This document shows positions 7,436 to 16,137 of a stretch of 32,818 bases of DNA, in pieces. The notes below the pieces were generated by a model, which worked only from the letters and a program-made list of their open reading frames with translations, made no database searches and had not been told where the DNA came from. The DNA is from CAYPYI01 sp964415085 (GTDB lineage Bacteria; Bacillota; Clostridia; Tissierellales; Tissierellaceae). The DNA is taken from the NCBI GenBank assembly GCA_964415085.1, contig CAYPYI010000011.1, positions 1 to 32,818 on the forward strand, written 5' to 3'. Positions within the stretch are counted from its first letter, which is position 1, and each line of letters begins with the position of its first letter. The translations under genes and the position numbers were made by a program.

Positions 7436-7464
7436 TTGACACATTATTGATAAACGTTTAAAAT
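7436..7464 (+). promoter_or_regulatory. Sigma-A promoter of mnmE operon
   Basis: TTGACA at 7436-7441 and TAAAAT at 7459-7464, spacer 17 bases. It lies between the jag terminator and mnmE, whose start codon is 27 bases beyond the -10 box. Confidence 0.85.
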
Positions 7465-7491
7465 AGAAACATAATATTTGGAGGTGGAAAG

Positions 7492-8862
7492 ATGACTACA
7501 ATAGCAGCTATATCTACAGCAGTAGGTGAAGCCGGAATAGGAATAGTTCGTATGAGCGGAAAAAACTCTATAGATATAGCAAGTAAAGTATTTAAAGGAG
7601 TAAATAATAAGCATCTTACAGATGGTGAAAATAGAAAACTTATGTATGGTCATATAATGGATGGTGAAAAGATAATAGATGAGGTCTTAATAACATTTAT
7701 GAAAGAACCATACACTTATACAAGAGAAAATATGGTAGAGATCTATTGCCATGGTGGGATAATATCTGTAAGAAAAGTATTAGAATTATTATTAAAAAGT
7801 GGAGCTGTAATGGCAGAAGCTGGAGAGTTTACTAAAAGAGCCTTTTTAAATGGAAGACTAGATTTATCACAAGCAGAGGCTGTAATAGATATAATAAAAG
7901 CTAAGACGGATAAGAGTTTAGAAGTATCAGTAAATCAATTAGATGGTAGCCTATCTAATAAGGTTAGAAGTATAAGAGATATAATAATAAAAATGATGGC
8001 TCATATAGAAGCTAGTATTGATTTTCCAGAAGAGGATATTGAGGATGTAACTTATAATGAGCTTTTAGAAGATGCAGAAAAAGTAGAGGAAGAAATACAA
8101 AAACTACTAGATACATCATCTAGAGGAAAAATATTAAGAGATGGTATAAAAACTGTAATATTAGGTAGACCAAATGTTGGTAAAAGTTCCCTATTAAATG
8201 CTATATTAAATGAAAATAGAGCTATAGTTACAGATATCCCAGGAACAACAAGAGATATAATCGAAGAATTTGTTAATATAGATGGTATACCTCTTAAAAT
8301 AATAGATACAGCAGGTATAAGAGAAACGGAAGATTTAGTTGAACAAATCGGTGTAACACGTGCAAGAGAAAGTATAAAGGATGCAGATTTAATAATTGCC
8401 ATATTTGATGCATCAAGAGAGTTAACGGAAGAAGATTATGATATTATAGATATAGTTAATGAAAATAACTCTATAGTGCTTCTTAATAAGATCGATTTAA
8501 ATTCAGCATATGATATAGAAAAATTACAAGAATTAATTCCAGAAAAAACTATAATAAGTGCATCAGTCTTAAAAGAACAAGGGATAGAAGAGTTAATTGA
8601 AGAAATTAAGAATATGTTCTATAAGGGCGAAGTTAACATGGATTCAGATGTTGTAATAACAAATATTAGACATAAAAATCAATTAGATAAATCTTTAGCT
8701 AATATAAAAAGTGCAATAGAAGATATTAAAATAGAAGTTCCACTTGATTGTGTGGAAGTTGATTTAAGAGATTGTTGGGATAACTTAGGCGAAATATCTG
8801 GAGATACTATAGGTGAAGACGTGTTAGATAGAGTATTTAAAGAGTTTTGTATAGGTAAATAA
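7492..8862 (+). CDS. mnmE: tRNA modification GTPase MnmE
   Basis: With MnmG, makes the 5-carboxymethylaminomethyl (or related) group on U34 of certain tRNAs. The 456-residue protein has an N-terminal tetrahydrofolate-binding domain (TIAAISTAVGEAGIGIVRMSG), helical segments, and an inserted G domain: G1 GRPNVGKSS (225-233), G2/switch I with PGTTRD, G3 DTAGIRE, G4 NKID, and the C-terminal CIGK whose Cys is conserved. GGAGG precedes the ATG. It is the first gene of an operon with mnmG 12-21 bases later and rsmG overlapping that. Confidence 0.98.
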   Translation: MTTIAAISTAVGEAGIGIVRMSGKNSIDIASKVFKGVNNKHLTDGENRKLMYGHIMDGEKIIDEVLITFMKEPYTYTRENMVEIYCHGGIISVRKVLELLLKSGAVMAEAGEFTKRAFLNGRLDLSQAEAVIDIIKAKTDKSLEVSVNQLDGSLSNKVRSIRDIIIKMMAHIEASIDFPEEDIEDVTYNELLEDAEKVEEEIQKLLDTSSRGKILRDGIKTVILGRPNVGKSSLLNAILNENRAIVTDIPGTTRDIIEEFVNIDGIPLKIIDTAGIRETEDLVEQIGVTRARESIKDADLIIAIFDASRELTEEDYDIIDIVNENNSIVLLNKIDLNSAYDIEKLQELIPEKTIISASVLKEQGIEELIEEIKNMFYKGEVNMDSDVVITNIRHKNQLDKSLANIKSAIEDIKIEVPLDCVEVDLRDCWDNLGEISGDTIGEDVLDRVFKEFCIGK

Positions 8863-8883
8863 AACTTTGGAAAGGTGAATTAT

Positions 8884-10788
8884 ATGAAACAAGTTAAACA
8901 TTTTGAAGCGGGTAATTATGACGTTGTAGTTATAGGTGCAGGTCATGCAGGAACAGAAGCAGGCCTTGCATCAAGTAGACTAGGATTAAAGACATTAGTA
9001 TTAACAATGAGCCTTGATTCAATAGTTGCTTTATCCTGTAATCCTAATATAGGAGGTACAGGTAAAGGACACTTAGTAAGAGAAATAGACGCTTTAGGTG
9101 GAGAAATGGCTATAAATATAGATAAAACATTTATACAAAGTAGAATGTTAAATACATCTAAAGGACCAGCTGTTCACTCACTAAGAGTACAAGCAGATAA
9201 AAAGGCATATCATACTGAGATGAAAAAAGTATTAGAAAATGAACCAAATCTTCACCTAAGACAAGGGGAAGCAATTGATTTAATACTTGATGATAATGGT
9301 CAGATTGAAGGAGTAGTAACAGTTACAGGAGCTGTTTATAAATGTAAATCAGCTATTATTTGTACTGGAACTTACCTAAAGGGAAAAGTATATATAGGTG
9401 AAGTAGAATTTGAATCAGGACCAGATGGAAGAGCTCCATCAAATAAATTATCAGACTCTTTACAAGATAAAGGATTTGGATTTAAAAGAATGAAAACTGG
9501 AACTCCTGCCAGAGTCCACCTAGATAGTATAGATTTATCTAAAACTGAGATTCAACCAGGAGATGAAGAAATAATACCATTCTCATTTTTAAATATAGGC
9601 AAGGAATTTAACATAGAACAAGTTCCATGTTATTTAACTTATACAAATGAAAAAGTCCATGAGATAATAAGAGAAAACCTTCATCGTTCACCAATGTATG
9701 CAGGTGATATAGATGGAACAGGGGCAAGATATTGTCCTTCTTTAGAAGATAAAATAGTTAGATTTGCAGACAAAGAAAAACATCAAATCTTCTTAGAACC
9801 TGAAGGATTAACAACTAAAGAAATTTATGTTCAAGGAGCAAGTTCAACTCTTCCAGAAGAAGTTCAAATTGAAATGTATAAAAAAATAGAAGGATTAGAA
9901 AATGTTGAATTTATGAGACCTGCTTATGGTATTGAATATGATGCAATAGATCCAAGACTTTTAAAGAACACTCTAGAACATAGACAAATTAAAAATTTAT
10001 TCTTTGCAGGTCAAATTAATGGAACTTCAGGATATGAAGAGGCAGCAGCTCAAGGACTTGTTGCAGGTATAAATGCAGCTCATAATGTATTAGGAAAAGA
10101 ACCTTTTGTACTTGATAGATCAGAAGCATATATAGGTGTTTTAATTGATGATATAGTAACAAAAGGTGCAGATGAACCTTATAGAATAATGACATCAAGA
10201 GCAGAATATAGATTAACATTAAGACAAGACAATGCAGATCTACGCTTAACTCGTAGAGGCTATGAAATAGGGCTTGTAAGTGAGGAAAGATATAAACTTA
10301 TGCTTGAGAAGGAAGAAGCCGTTAAAAACGAATTAGAAAGGCTTGAGAGCATAGACATTAATCCGACTAATGATGTTAATGAGATTATAAGATCATTAAA
10401 TACAACAGAACTTAAGACACCTACTACTTTATATAAATTAATAAGAAGACCTGAAATCACTTATGATGATACAATCTTATTAGATCCAGATAGAAAAGAT
10501 TTACCAAGGGAAATTAGGCTTCAAGTAGAAACACAAATTAAGTATGAAGGTTATATTAAAAAACAAATGATACAAATAGAACAATTTAAAAAGATGGAAT
10601 CTAAAAAACTAGATACCTCTTTAGATTATAGTGATGTAAAAGGTTTAAGTATAGAGGCTATAGAAAAATTAAATATGATAAAGCCAGAATCAATTGGTCA
10701 AGCTTCAAGAATTAGTGGTGTAAGTCCATCAGATATAAATGTATTACTTATATATCTAGAACAACAAAGAAGAAAAGGGAGAGAATAA
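8884..10788 (+). CDS. mnmG: tRNA uridine-5-carboxymethylaminomethyl modification enzyme MnmG
   Basis: FAD-dependent partner of MnmE. The Rossmann motif VVVIGAGHAGTEAGLASSRLG near the N-terminus, the family signatures GGTGKGHLVREIDALGG and NGTSGYEEAAAQGLVAG, and the C-terminal helical MnmE-binding region are present. The frame opens with a GTG at 8875, but that triplet is part of the AAAGGTG ribosome-binding site. ATG at 8884 has an 8-base spacing and gives MKQVKHFEAGNYDVVVIGAG, 634 residues, the usual length. The stop overlaps the rsmG start by one base. Confidence 0.97.
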   Translation: MKQVKHFEAGNYDVVVIGAGHAGTEAGLASSRLGLKTLVLTMSLDSIVALSCNPNIGGTGKGHLVREIDALGGEMAINIDKTFIQSRMLNTSKGPAVHSLRVQADKKAYHTEMKKVLENEPNLHLRQGEAIDLILDDNGQIEGVVTVTGAVYKCKSAIICTGTYLKGKVYIGEVEFESGPDGRAPSNKLSDSLQDKGFGFKRMKTGTPARVHLDSIDLSKTEIQPGDEEIIPFSFLNIGKEFNIEQVPCYLTYTNEKVHEIIRENLHRSPMYAGDIDGTGARYCPSLEDKIVRFADKEKHQIFLEPEGLTTKEIYVQGASSTLPEEVQIEMYKKIEGLENVEFMRPAYGIEYDAIDPRLLKNTLEHRQIKNLFFAGQINGTSGYEEAAAQGLVAGINAAHNVLGKEPFVLDRSEAYIGVLIDDIVTKGADEPYRIMTSRAEYRLTLRQDNADLRLTRRGYEIGLVSEERYKLMLEKEEAVKNELERLESIDINPTNDVNEIIRSLNTTELKTPTTLYKLIRRPEITYDDTILLDPDRKDLPREIRLQVETQIKYEGYIKKQMIQIEQFKKMESKKLDTSLDYSDVKGLSIEAIEKLNMIKPESIGQASRISGVSPSDINVLLIYLEQQRRKGRE

Positions 10789-11504
10789 TGACAAGTATTC
10801 AAACTTTAATTAATGGTTCAAATGAACTTAATATTGATCTTAATGATAAGCAAAAAGCTCAATTTATAAAATATAAAGAACTTTTAAAAGAATGGAATGA
10901 AAAGATCAATATAACAGCTATAACAGAAGATGATGAAATTGATATAAAGCATTTCTTAGATAGTTTAACAGCTTTTGAAAGTGAATTATTAGATGGAGAA
11001 AAGAAGATAATAGATATAGGAACTGGTGGAGGATTTCCAGGTGTTCCTTTAAAAATAATAAATGATAAGCTAGACGTAACATTACTTGATAGTTTAAATA
11101 AGAGAATCAAATTTTTAGATATAGTTATAGAAGAATTAGGGCTAGATAACATAAGAGCTATACATGGTAGAGCTGAGGAATTTAGTAGAACAGATGAGTA
11201 CAGAGAAAAGTATGATATATGTATATCAAGAGCTGTAGCATCATTAGACACATTAAGTGAGTATTGTATACCTTTTGTTAAACAACACGGTTTTTTCATA
11301 GCAATGAAAGGACCAGGAGTTGAAGATGAATTAAAGGATGCAAAAAATGCTATAGAACTTTTAGGAGGAAAAGTAAGAGGCCTAGTAGAAGTAGACATAC
11401 CAAATAGTGATAGAAATCATACTCTTTTAATTGTTGAAAAAGTAAGAAAAACTCCAAGCAAATATCCAAGAGGTGGCGGAAAACCTAGAAAGAAACCACT
11501 ATAA
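10788..11504 (+). CDS. rsmG: 16S rRNA (guanine-N7)-methyltransferase RsmG
   Basis: Methylates G527 (E. coli numbering) of 16S rRNA; loss gives low-level streptomycin resistance in other bacteria. The SAM-binding motif IIDIGTGGGFPGVPLKI, the following acidic LDSLNKRIKFLD, and SRAVASLDTLSEYC are typical. The basic tail KYPRGGGKPRKKPL is the standard GidB C-terminus. The ATG shares one base with the mnmG stop, indicating translational coupling. A strong hairpin follows within 26 bases. Confidence 0.96.
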   Translation: MTSIQTLINGSNELNIDLNDKQKAQFIKYKELLKEWNEKINITAITEDDEIDIKHFLDSLTAFESELLDGEKKIIDIGTGGGFPGVPLKIINDKLDVTLLDSLNKRIKFLDIVIEELGLDNIRAIHGRAEEFSRTDEYREKYDICISRAVASLDTLSEYCIPFVKQHGFFIAMKGPGVEDELKDAKNAIELLGGKVRGLVEVDIPNSDRNHTLLIVEKVRKTPSKYPRGGGKPRKKPL

Positions 11505-11529
11505 TAAGAAAAGTATAAATAATAATTAG

Positions 11530-11560
11530 GGATGTTCCACATGGAACATCCTATTTTTTT
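11530..11560 (+). terminator. Terminator after rsmG with near-parS stem
   Basis: Nine-base stem GGATGTTCC (11530-11538) with GGAACATCC (11543-11551), loop ACAT, followed by TATTTTTTT. The inner 16 bases, 11533-11548, read TGTTCCACATGGAACA, a close relative of parS. It separates rsmG from parA. Confidence 0.85.
11533..11548. promoter_or_regulatory. parS-like site upstream of parA
   Basis: TGTTCCACATGGAACA is one central base away from the perfect palindrome TGTTCCACGTGGAACA and resembles the Bacillus parS consensus TGTTNCACGTGAAACA. The mismatch breaks the central CACGTG core, so ParB binding may be weak. It doubles as the stem of the rsmG terminator. Confidence 0.5.
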
Positions 11561-11562
11561 CA

Positions 11563-11591
11563 TTGAGTTTTAACCAGTGATAGATTAAGAT
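11563..11591 (+). promoter_or_regulatory. Possible promoter of parA-parB operon
   Basis: TTGAGT at 11563-11568 and TAAGAT at 11586-11591, spacer 17 bases. Each box matches consensus at four of six positions. The placement after the terminator and 20 bases before parA is right, but the match is modest. Confidence 0.4.
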
Positions 11592-11611
11592 ATTATATAA
11601 GAGGTGATAAT

Positions 11612-12379
11612 GTGAGTAAGATAGTATCTATTTTTAATCAAAAAGGTGGAGTAGGTAAGACTACAACAAGCATAAATTTATCAGCAGGTCTAGGGAAATT
11701 AGGCTACAAGGTACTATTAATAGACTTAGATCCTCAAGGTAATGCTACTAGTGGCTTAGGTGTGTATTCTGAAGATATAAACTATTTAATATACGATGTT
11801 TTAGCTCTTGATACAGATATAAACAAAGCTATACAAAAAACAAGTGCAGAGAATGTAGACATAATACCTTCTAATAATGATCTTGCTGGACTTGAAATAG
11901 AACTAGCAAGAGCAGGTAATTGGGAGAGAATATTAGAAGAAAAAATGCAAAAATTAGATAGGGAATATGATTTTATTTTTATAGACTGCCCACCATCATT
12001 AGGTATATTAAGTATTATAGGTTTAGTTGCATCAGATAGTATAATAATTCCAATACAATGTGAGTATTATGCATTAGAAGGAGTAAGCCAACTATTTAAT
12101 ACCTATGAGTTAATAAAACAAAACTTAAACCCGAAATTAGAAATTCAAGGTGTAGTACTTAGTATGTTTGATGGAAGAACTAATTTATCTATTCAAGTAG
12201 TAGATGAGGTTAAGGCTTATTTCAAAAATAAGGTATATACAAGTATAATTCCTAGAAATGTAAGATTAGCAGAGGCACCATCACATGGTTTATCTATAAT
12301 GGATTATGATAAGAAATCAACAGGTGCAATTAGCTATATGGATTTAGCAGAAGAATTTATAGATTTACTAGATGATTAA
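11612..12379 (+). CDS. parA: Chromosome partitioning ATPase ParA (Soj)
   Basis: Walker-type ATPase that works with ParB and parS in origin segregation and, in Bacillus, regulates DnaA. The deviant Walker A motif KGGVGKTT (residues 11-18) and DLDPQGNATSGLG follow the MinD/ParA pattern; IFIDCPPSLGIL is the Walker B region. The 255-residue length is that of the small chromosomal ParA without an N-terminal DNA-binding domain. The start is GTG, with GAGGTG upstream. parB begins 19 bases after its stop. Confidence 0.97.
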   Translation: MSKIVSIFNQKGGVGKTTTSINLSAGLGKLGYKVLLIDLDPQGNATSGLGVYSEDINYLIYDVLALDTDINKAIQKTSAENVDIIPSNNDLAGLEIELARAGNWERILEEKMQKLDREYDFIFIDCPPSLGILSIIGLVASDSIIIPIQCEYYALEGVSQLFNTYELIKQNLNPKLEIQGVVLSMFDGRTNLSIQVVDEVKAYFKNKVYTSIIPRNVRLAEAPSHGLSIMDYDKKSTGAISYMDLAEEFIDLLDD

Positions 12380-12398
12380 TTCACTTGGAGGTGGATTT

Positions 12399-13268
12399 AT
12401 GAGTAATGTAAAAAAGGGTCTAGGAAGAGGTCTATCAGCCCTTATAAAAGATAATAATGATATGAATGTAGACTTTTCTGATAAAAAGATTATTAATATA
12501 AAACTAGAAGATATTAGAGTAAATAAAAATCAACCAAGACAAACTTTTAATGAAAAGAATCTAGAAGAACTTGCTTTATCAATAAAGGAGTTTGGTGTAA
12601 TTCAGCCTATATTAGTAAGGAAAATTGATAACACGAGCATTTATGAAATAATAGCTGGTGAGAGAAGGTATAGAGCATCTATTAAAGCAGGTTTAAAAGA
12701 AATTCCGGCAATAGTTACGAATATAGATAAGCTGGAACAAGATAAAATAGCTATTATAGAAAATATTCAAAGGGAAGATTTAAACCCAATAGAAGAAGCT
12801 AGGGCTTATAAAAACTTAATAGAAAAGTATAAGTTAACACAGCTTGAACTTTCTAAAACTTTAGGTAAAAGTAGATCTTACATAGCTAATAGCATGAGAA
12901 TACTAAACCTTGATAAGATTGTTTTAGAATACTTGGAAAATGAGAAACTTACTATGGGCCATTGTAAAGTATTACTTTCACTTAACAAAATAGAACAGGT
13001 TGAATTAGCAAATAAGATAATTAATGAAGGATTAAATGTAAGGCAGACTGAGGAACTTGTAAAAATGATAAAAAATAAGGATGAAGATATTTCTCCGAAG
13101 AAAAAAACTACTAGAAAAGATCCATATTTAAAAGAAATACAAAATGAATTTATGGGAATTTTTGGTACGAAGGTAGATATAAAAGATAGTGGTAAAGTAA
13201 AGAAAATAGAAATCGAATATTATTCTGATGACGACTTACAAAGGATATATGAAATTATTAAAGGCTAA
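12399..13268 (+). CDS. parB: Chromosome partitioning protein ParB (Spo0J)
   Basis: CTP-dependent DNA clamp that loads at parS and recruits SMC. From ATG 12399 (289 residues) the chain starts SNVKKGLGRGLSALI, the ParA-stimulating basic N-terminus. The CTP-binding ParB domain follows with NQPRQ (44-48), GERRYRA (87-93) and ENIQRE (121-126). The helix-turn-helix is at about 146-170 (TQLELSKTLGKSRSYIANSMRIL) and a C-terminal dimerisation domain ends the protein. The frame stays open from 12372, but GGAGGTGG just before 12399 decides the start. A parS lies directly after the stop. No Noc-type paralogue is present here. Confidence 0.97.
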   Translation: MSNVKKGLGRGLSALIKDNNDMNVDFSDKKIINIKLEDIRVNKNQPRQTFNEKNLEELALSIKEFGVIQPILVRKIDNTSIYEIIAGERRYRASIKAGLKEIPAIVTNIDKLEQDKIAIIENIQREDLNPIEEARAYKNLIEKYKLTQLELSKTLGKSRSYIANSMRILNLDKIVLEYLENEKLTMGHCKVLLSLNKIEQVELANKIINEGLNVRQTEELVKMIKNKDEDISPKKKTTRKDPYLKEIQNEFMGIFGTKVDIKDSGKVKKIEIEYYSDDDLQRIYEIIKG

Positions 13269-13284
13269 TGTTTCACGTGGAACA
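13269..13284. promoter_or_regulatory. parS centromere site
   Basis: TGTTTCACGTGGAACA starts on the base after the parB stop codon. It matches the Bacillus consensus TGTTNCACGTGAAACA at all but one position and keeps the central CACGTG. Expected to be the ParB loading site closest to oriC on the right arm. Confidence 0.9.
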
Positions 13285-13300
13285 TTAAAGGAAGTGAAAA

Positions 13301-14434
13301 ATGATATATTTAGATAATGCAGCTACAACAAATAAAAAACCAGAAGTAGTTTATGATGAAGTAATTAATATTTTGAAAAATTATGGAGTAAATCCAGGTA
13401 GAGGTGGATATAAATTATCTACTGACTTATCAATGAAAATATATAATACAAGAGTAGATTTGGGGAAATTTATGAATTTTCACTCTTATGATAGGGTGAT
13501 TTTCACTAAAAATGCAACAGAGAGTTTAAATATAGCAATAAAAGGAGTTTTAAATCAAAATGATCATGTAATAATTTCAGATTTAGAACATAATTCAGTA
13601 ATTAGACCTTTAAAGAAACTTGAAAAAGAAAAAAATATAAAAATAAGTGTAGTTCATAATAAAAATGGATATATAGAACTAGAAGATATAAAAAGTAAAA
13701 TAAATGAAAAAACAAAATTAGTAGTTTTAACTCATGTATCAAATGTACTTGGTACTATTCAGGATATTGAAAGAGTAGGAAAATATTTAGATGATAAAGG
13801 CATATTGTTTTTAGTAGATGCTGCTCAATCAGCAGGAGTTGTAGAGATTGATATGGAAAGAATGAAAATTGATATTCTATGTCTTACAGGACATAAGCAT
13901 TTATTAGCACCTCAAGGCGTAGGTGCATTATTGATTAAAGATACAGTTGAAATAGATACATTAATAGAGGGAGGAACAGGAAGTTTCTCAGATGAGATAC
14001 AACCAAATATTTTTCCTGATAAATTAGAATCTGGAACTTTAAATGCACCAGCAATATCAGCATTAGGTAAATCTATTGAGTTTATAAATAAAGTGGGAAT
14101 AGAAAACATAAGAAAAAAGGATGAAGAACTAATATTATATTTTATAGAAAAATTAAAAGATTTAGATGGAGTAGAAATATATAATTTTAATATCTTAAAA
14201 ACTTCAAGTGTAGTCAGTATAAATATTAAAGATTATCAATCAAGTGATATTGAAGATTACCTATCAAATGAATATAATATAATAACAAGATCAGGTCTTC
14301 ATTGTGCACCAATGGTACATAAAAGTATGAATACTTTAAAAAGAGGTATGGTTAGATTTAGTTTTTCATATTTTAATACTAAGGATGAAATAGATTTAGT
14401 AGTAAAAGCCATAAAAGAGATTTTAGAAAAATAG
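13301..14434 (+). CDS. Class V aminotransferase, cysteine desulfurase-like
   Basis: PLP enzyme of the NifS/IscS/CsdA superfamily, 377 residues. Visible features are the start MIYLDNAATT, the VIFTKNATESLN segment, the PLP-binding LTGHKHLLAPQGVGAL with the lysine at 199, and GLHCAPM, where Cys335 is at the position of the persulfide-forming cysteine. These support cysteine desulfurase activity. The adjacent genes do not include an IscU or ThiI partner, so the sulfur acceptor is unknown. It lies 32 bases after parB, across the parS, and is probably in the same transcript. This subgroup of family V enzymes is often found beside parB in clostridia. Confidence 0.85.
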   Translation: MIYLDNAATTNKKPEVVYDEVINILKNYGVNPGRGGYKLSTDLSMKIYNTRVDLGKFMNFHSYDRVIFTKNATESLNIAIKGVLNQNDHVIISDLEHNSVIRPLKKLEKEKNIKISVVHNKNGYIELEDIKSKINEKTKLVVLTHVSNVLGTIQDIERVGKYLDDKGILFLVDAAQSAGVVEIDMERMKIDILCLTGHKHLLAPQGVGALLIKDTVEIDTLIEGGTGSFSDEIQPNIFPDKLESGTLNAPAISALGKSIEFINKVGIENIRKKDEELILYFIEKLKDLDGVEIYNFNILKTSSVVSINIKDYQSSDIEDYLSNEYNIITRSGLHCAPMVHKSMNTLKRGMVRFSFSYFNTKDEIDLVVKAIKEILEK

Positions 14435-14457
14435 GAGAGGAGATAGAAATTTATCTT

Positions 14458-14964
14458 ATGGAAATTGTAATAGAATTTTTTGAAAATTATAGTTTGGAAG
14501 CTATTATGGTATTAAGTGCAGTAGTAGCACTTTTGATACTTATAAATTTAATTATTATAATAAGATTAAACAGTAAAATAAATAGATATAAAAAACAAAT
14601 AGAAAGAAGTAGTAATGCAACATTAGAAAGAGGATTATTTAAAGCAAGTGAGGATATTAATAAATTGCAAATTGATCAAAATGCATTAAGAACATATATA
14701 GATGATGTAAATAATGAATTTTCTAAAGCAATACAAAAGGTAGGATATATAAGATATGATGCATTTAATAATCAGGGAAGTAAATTAAGTTTTTCAATAG
14801 CACTATTAAATAAAGATGATGAAGGAATACTAATAACGAGTATATACACTAATGGAGAAAGTATAAGTTATTCAAAATATATAAAGGGTGATTCATCAGA
14901 TGCTCCCCTATCTGCAGAAGAGATGGTAGCAATAGATAGAGCTAAAAAATACAAACAGATCTAG
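14458..14964 (+). CDS. DUF4446 membrane-anchored protein
   Basis: Protein of 168 residues with one membrane segment at about 14-40 (a long Ala/Val/Leu/Ile run), a coiled-coil-prone linker, and the DUF4446 domain with VGYIRYDAFNNQGSKLSFSIALL and a later TSIYTNG. Function of the family is unknown; it is commonly found after parB in clostridia. The Shine-Dalgarno-like GGAGAGGAG at 14434-14442 is about 15 bases from the ATG, longer than usual. An in-frame ATT at 14449 would be better spaced but is a rare start. It follows the aminotransferase and precedes the lipid kinase at 12 bases. Confidence 0.85.
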   Translation: MEIVIEFFENYSLEAIMVLSAVVALLILINLIIIIRLNSKINRYKKQIERSSNATLERGLFKASEDINKLQIDQNALRTYIDDVNNEFSKAIQKVGYIRYDAFNNQGSKLSFSIALLNKDDEGILITSIYTNGESISYSKYIKGDSSDAPLSAEEMVAIDRAKKYKQI

Positions 14965-14976
14965 GAGGAAGTTTTG

Positions 14977-15855
14977 ATGGAGGGTATACTTTTTGTCTTA
15001 AATCCAATAGCAGGTGGAGGAAGGGCAAAAGAACTAGAAGTATTAATAGATAAACAAATGGAAGATAACCATATAGATTATGAAATAGCTGTAACAACTA
15101 AACCATATGAAGCTACAGAGATAGTAAGATTATCAAAATATGATATGATAGTTGCTGTAGGTGGAGATGGTACAGTAAATGAGGTAGCAAAGGGAATTAT
15201 AAAAAGAGGTCATGGTACTATGGGTATTATACCAGGAGGTACGGGGAATGATTTATCTAGAAGTTTAGATATACCACTAGATCCAAAAGAAGCTTTAGAA
15301 TGTTTACTAAAATGTAGTGCCAAAAAATTAGATGTATGTACTGCTAATGGCTATTATTTTTTCAACATATCAAGCATTGGTTTTGATGCTGAAGTAGTAA
15401 ATAGAGCAGCAAAAATAAAGCATGTTATAAAAGGACAAATAGCATATTTATTAAGTGTTTTATACACCTTAATAGTTTATAGAAATAAAAAGGCTGTAAT
15501 AACAGTAGATGGAGTAGAATATAATACAAATATGCTTTTACTTGCAGTTGGAAATGGTAAGTATTATGGAGGAGGCTTCTATATAATGCCTGAATCCAAG
15601 GTTGATGATAATAAACTTCATGCATGCATCATAAGTGATACAAGTAAAGCTGTGTTATTAACTTTATTTCCTACTATATTTAAAGGAACACATTTAAAAT
15701 ATACTAAATATGTTCATATAGTAGAAGCTGAGAATATAAGTATAGAAACGGAAGATGATTTATTCTTTAATTTAGATGGTGAAATATTAGATGCAGGTAA
15801 AAGAATAGATTTTAAAGTAGATGATTATAAAATACCAATTGTTTGTCCAGATTAA
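14977..15855 (+). CDS. Diacylglycerol kinase family lipid kinase (YegS/BmrU type)
   Basis: Cytoplasmic or membrane-associated kinase of the DAGK catalytic family. The nucleotide-binding motif VAVGGDGTVNEVAKG, followed by GIIPGGTGNDLSRSL, and the N-terminal FVLNPIAGGGRA are the diagnostic segments; NLDGE near the C-terminus is the second conserved acidic motif. An in-frame TTG precedes the first ATG, but AGGAGG at 14963-14968 is 8 bases from ATG 14977, which is therefore preferred (292 residues). The lipid substrate (diacylglycerol or a related lipid) is not determined by sequence. It ends the parA operon; a strong terminator follows. Confidence 0.9.
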   Translation: MEGILFVLNPIAGGGRAKELEVLIDKQMEDNHIDYEIAVTTKPYEATEIVRLSKYDMIVAVGGDGTVNEVAKGIIKRGHGTMGIIPGGTGNDLSRSLDIPLDPKEALECLLKCSAKKLDVCTANGYYFFNISSIGFDAEVVNRAAKIKHVIKGQIAYLLSVLYTLIVYRNKKAVITVDGVEYNTNMLLLAVGNGKYYGGGFYIMPESKVDDNKLHACIISDTSKAVLLTLFPTIFKGTHLKYTKYVHIVEAENISIETEDDLFFNLDGEILDAGKRIDFKVDDYKIPIVCPD

Positions 15856-15929
15856 TTTTAAATGACTAAATATAATAATAGATTATTGTAATTATAAATA
15901 TTTTATTTTAAAAAAATAATAAACTAGAA

Positions 15930-15966
15930 AACACCAAAATTTTATTAAGATTTTGGTGTTTTTTTA
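15930..15966 (+). terminator. Terminator of the parA-lipid kinase operon
   Basis: Eleven-base stem AACACCAAAAT (15930-15940) with ATTTTGGTGTT (15950-15960), nine-base loop, and an unbroken T run to 15966. A strong intrinsic terminator. Confidence 0.92.
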
Positions 15967-16102
15967 TTAATAAATACTTACATTATCTTGATTATTTATC
16001 TTTTATAAACTTTTGTATTGAAAATAGTTTTCAATTAATATAGACTATTAAATGTGAGTAAAATTGATAAAAAAATAAAAAAAGTAATTTACATAATAAC
16101 TA

Positions 16103-16130
16103 TTGCAATAAGATTTACCTATGATATAAT
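16103..16130 (+). promoter_or_regulatory. Probable promoter of M23 peptidase gene
   Basis: TATAAT at 16125-16130 with a weak -35 TTGCAA at 16103-16108 (16-base spacer). Transcription would begin near 16137, directly at the WalR-type repeats. Confidence 0.55.
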
Positions 16131-16137
16131 GTTAATA

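Noticed and set aside
8352..8367. parS-like TGTAACACGTGCAAGA inside mnmE
   Set aside because: Contains CACGTG but has three mismatches to the consensus and encodes conserved MnmE residues; likely chance.
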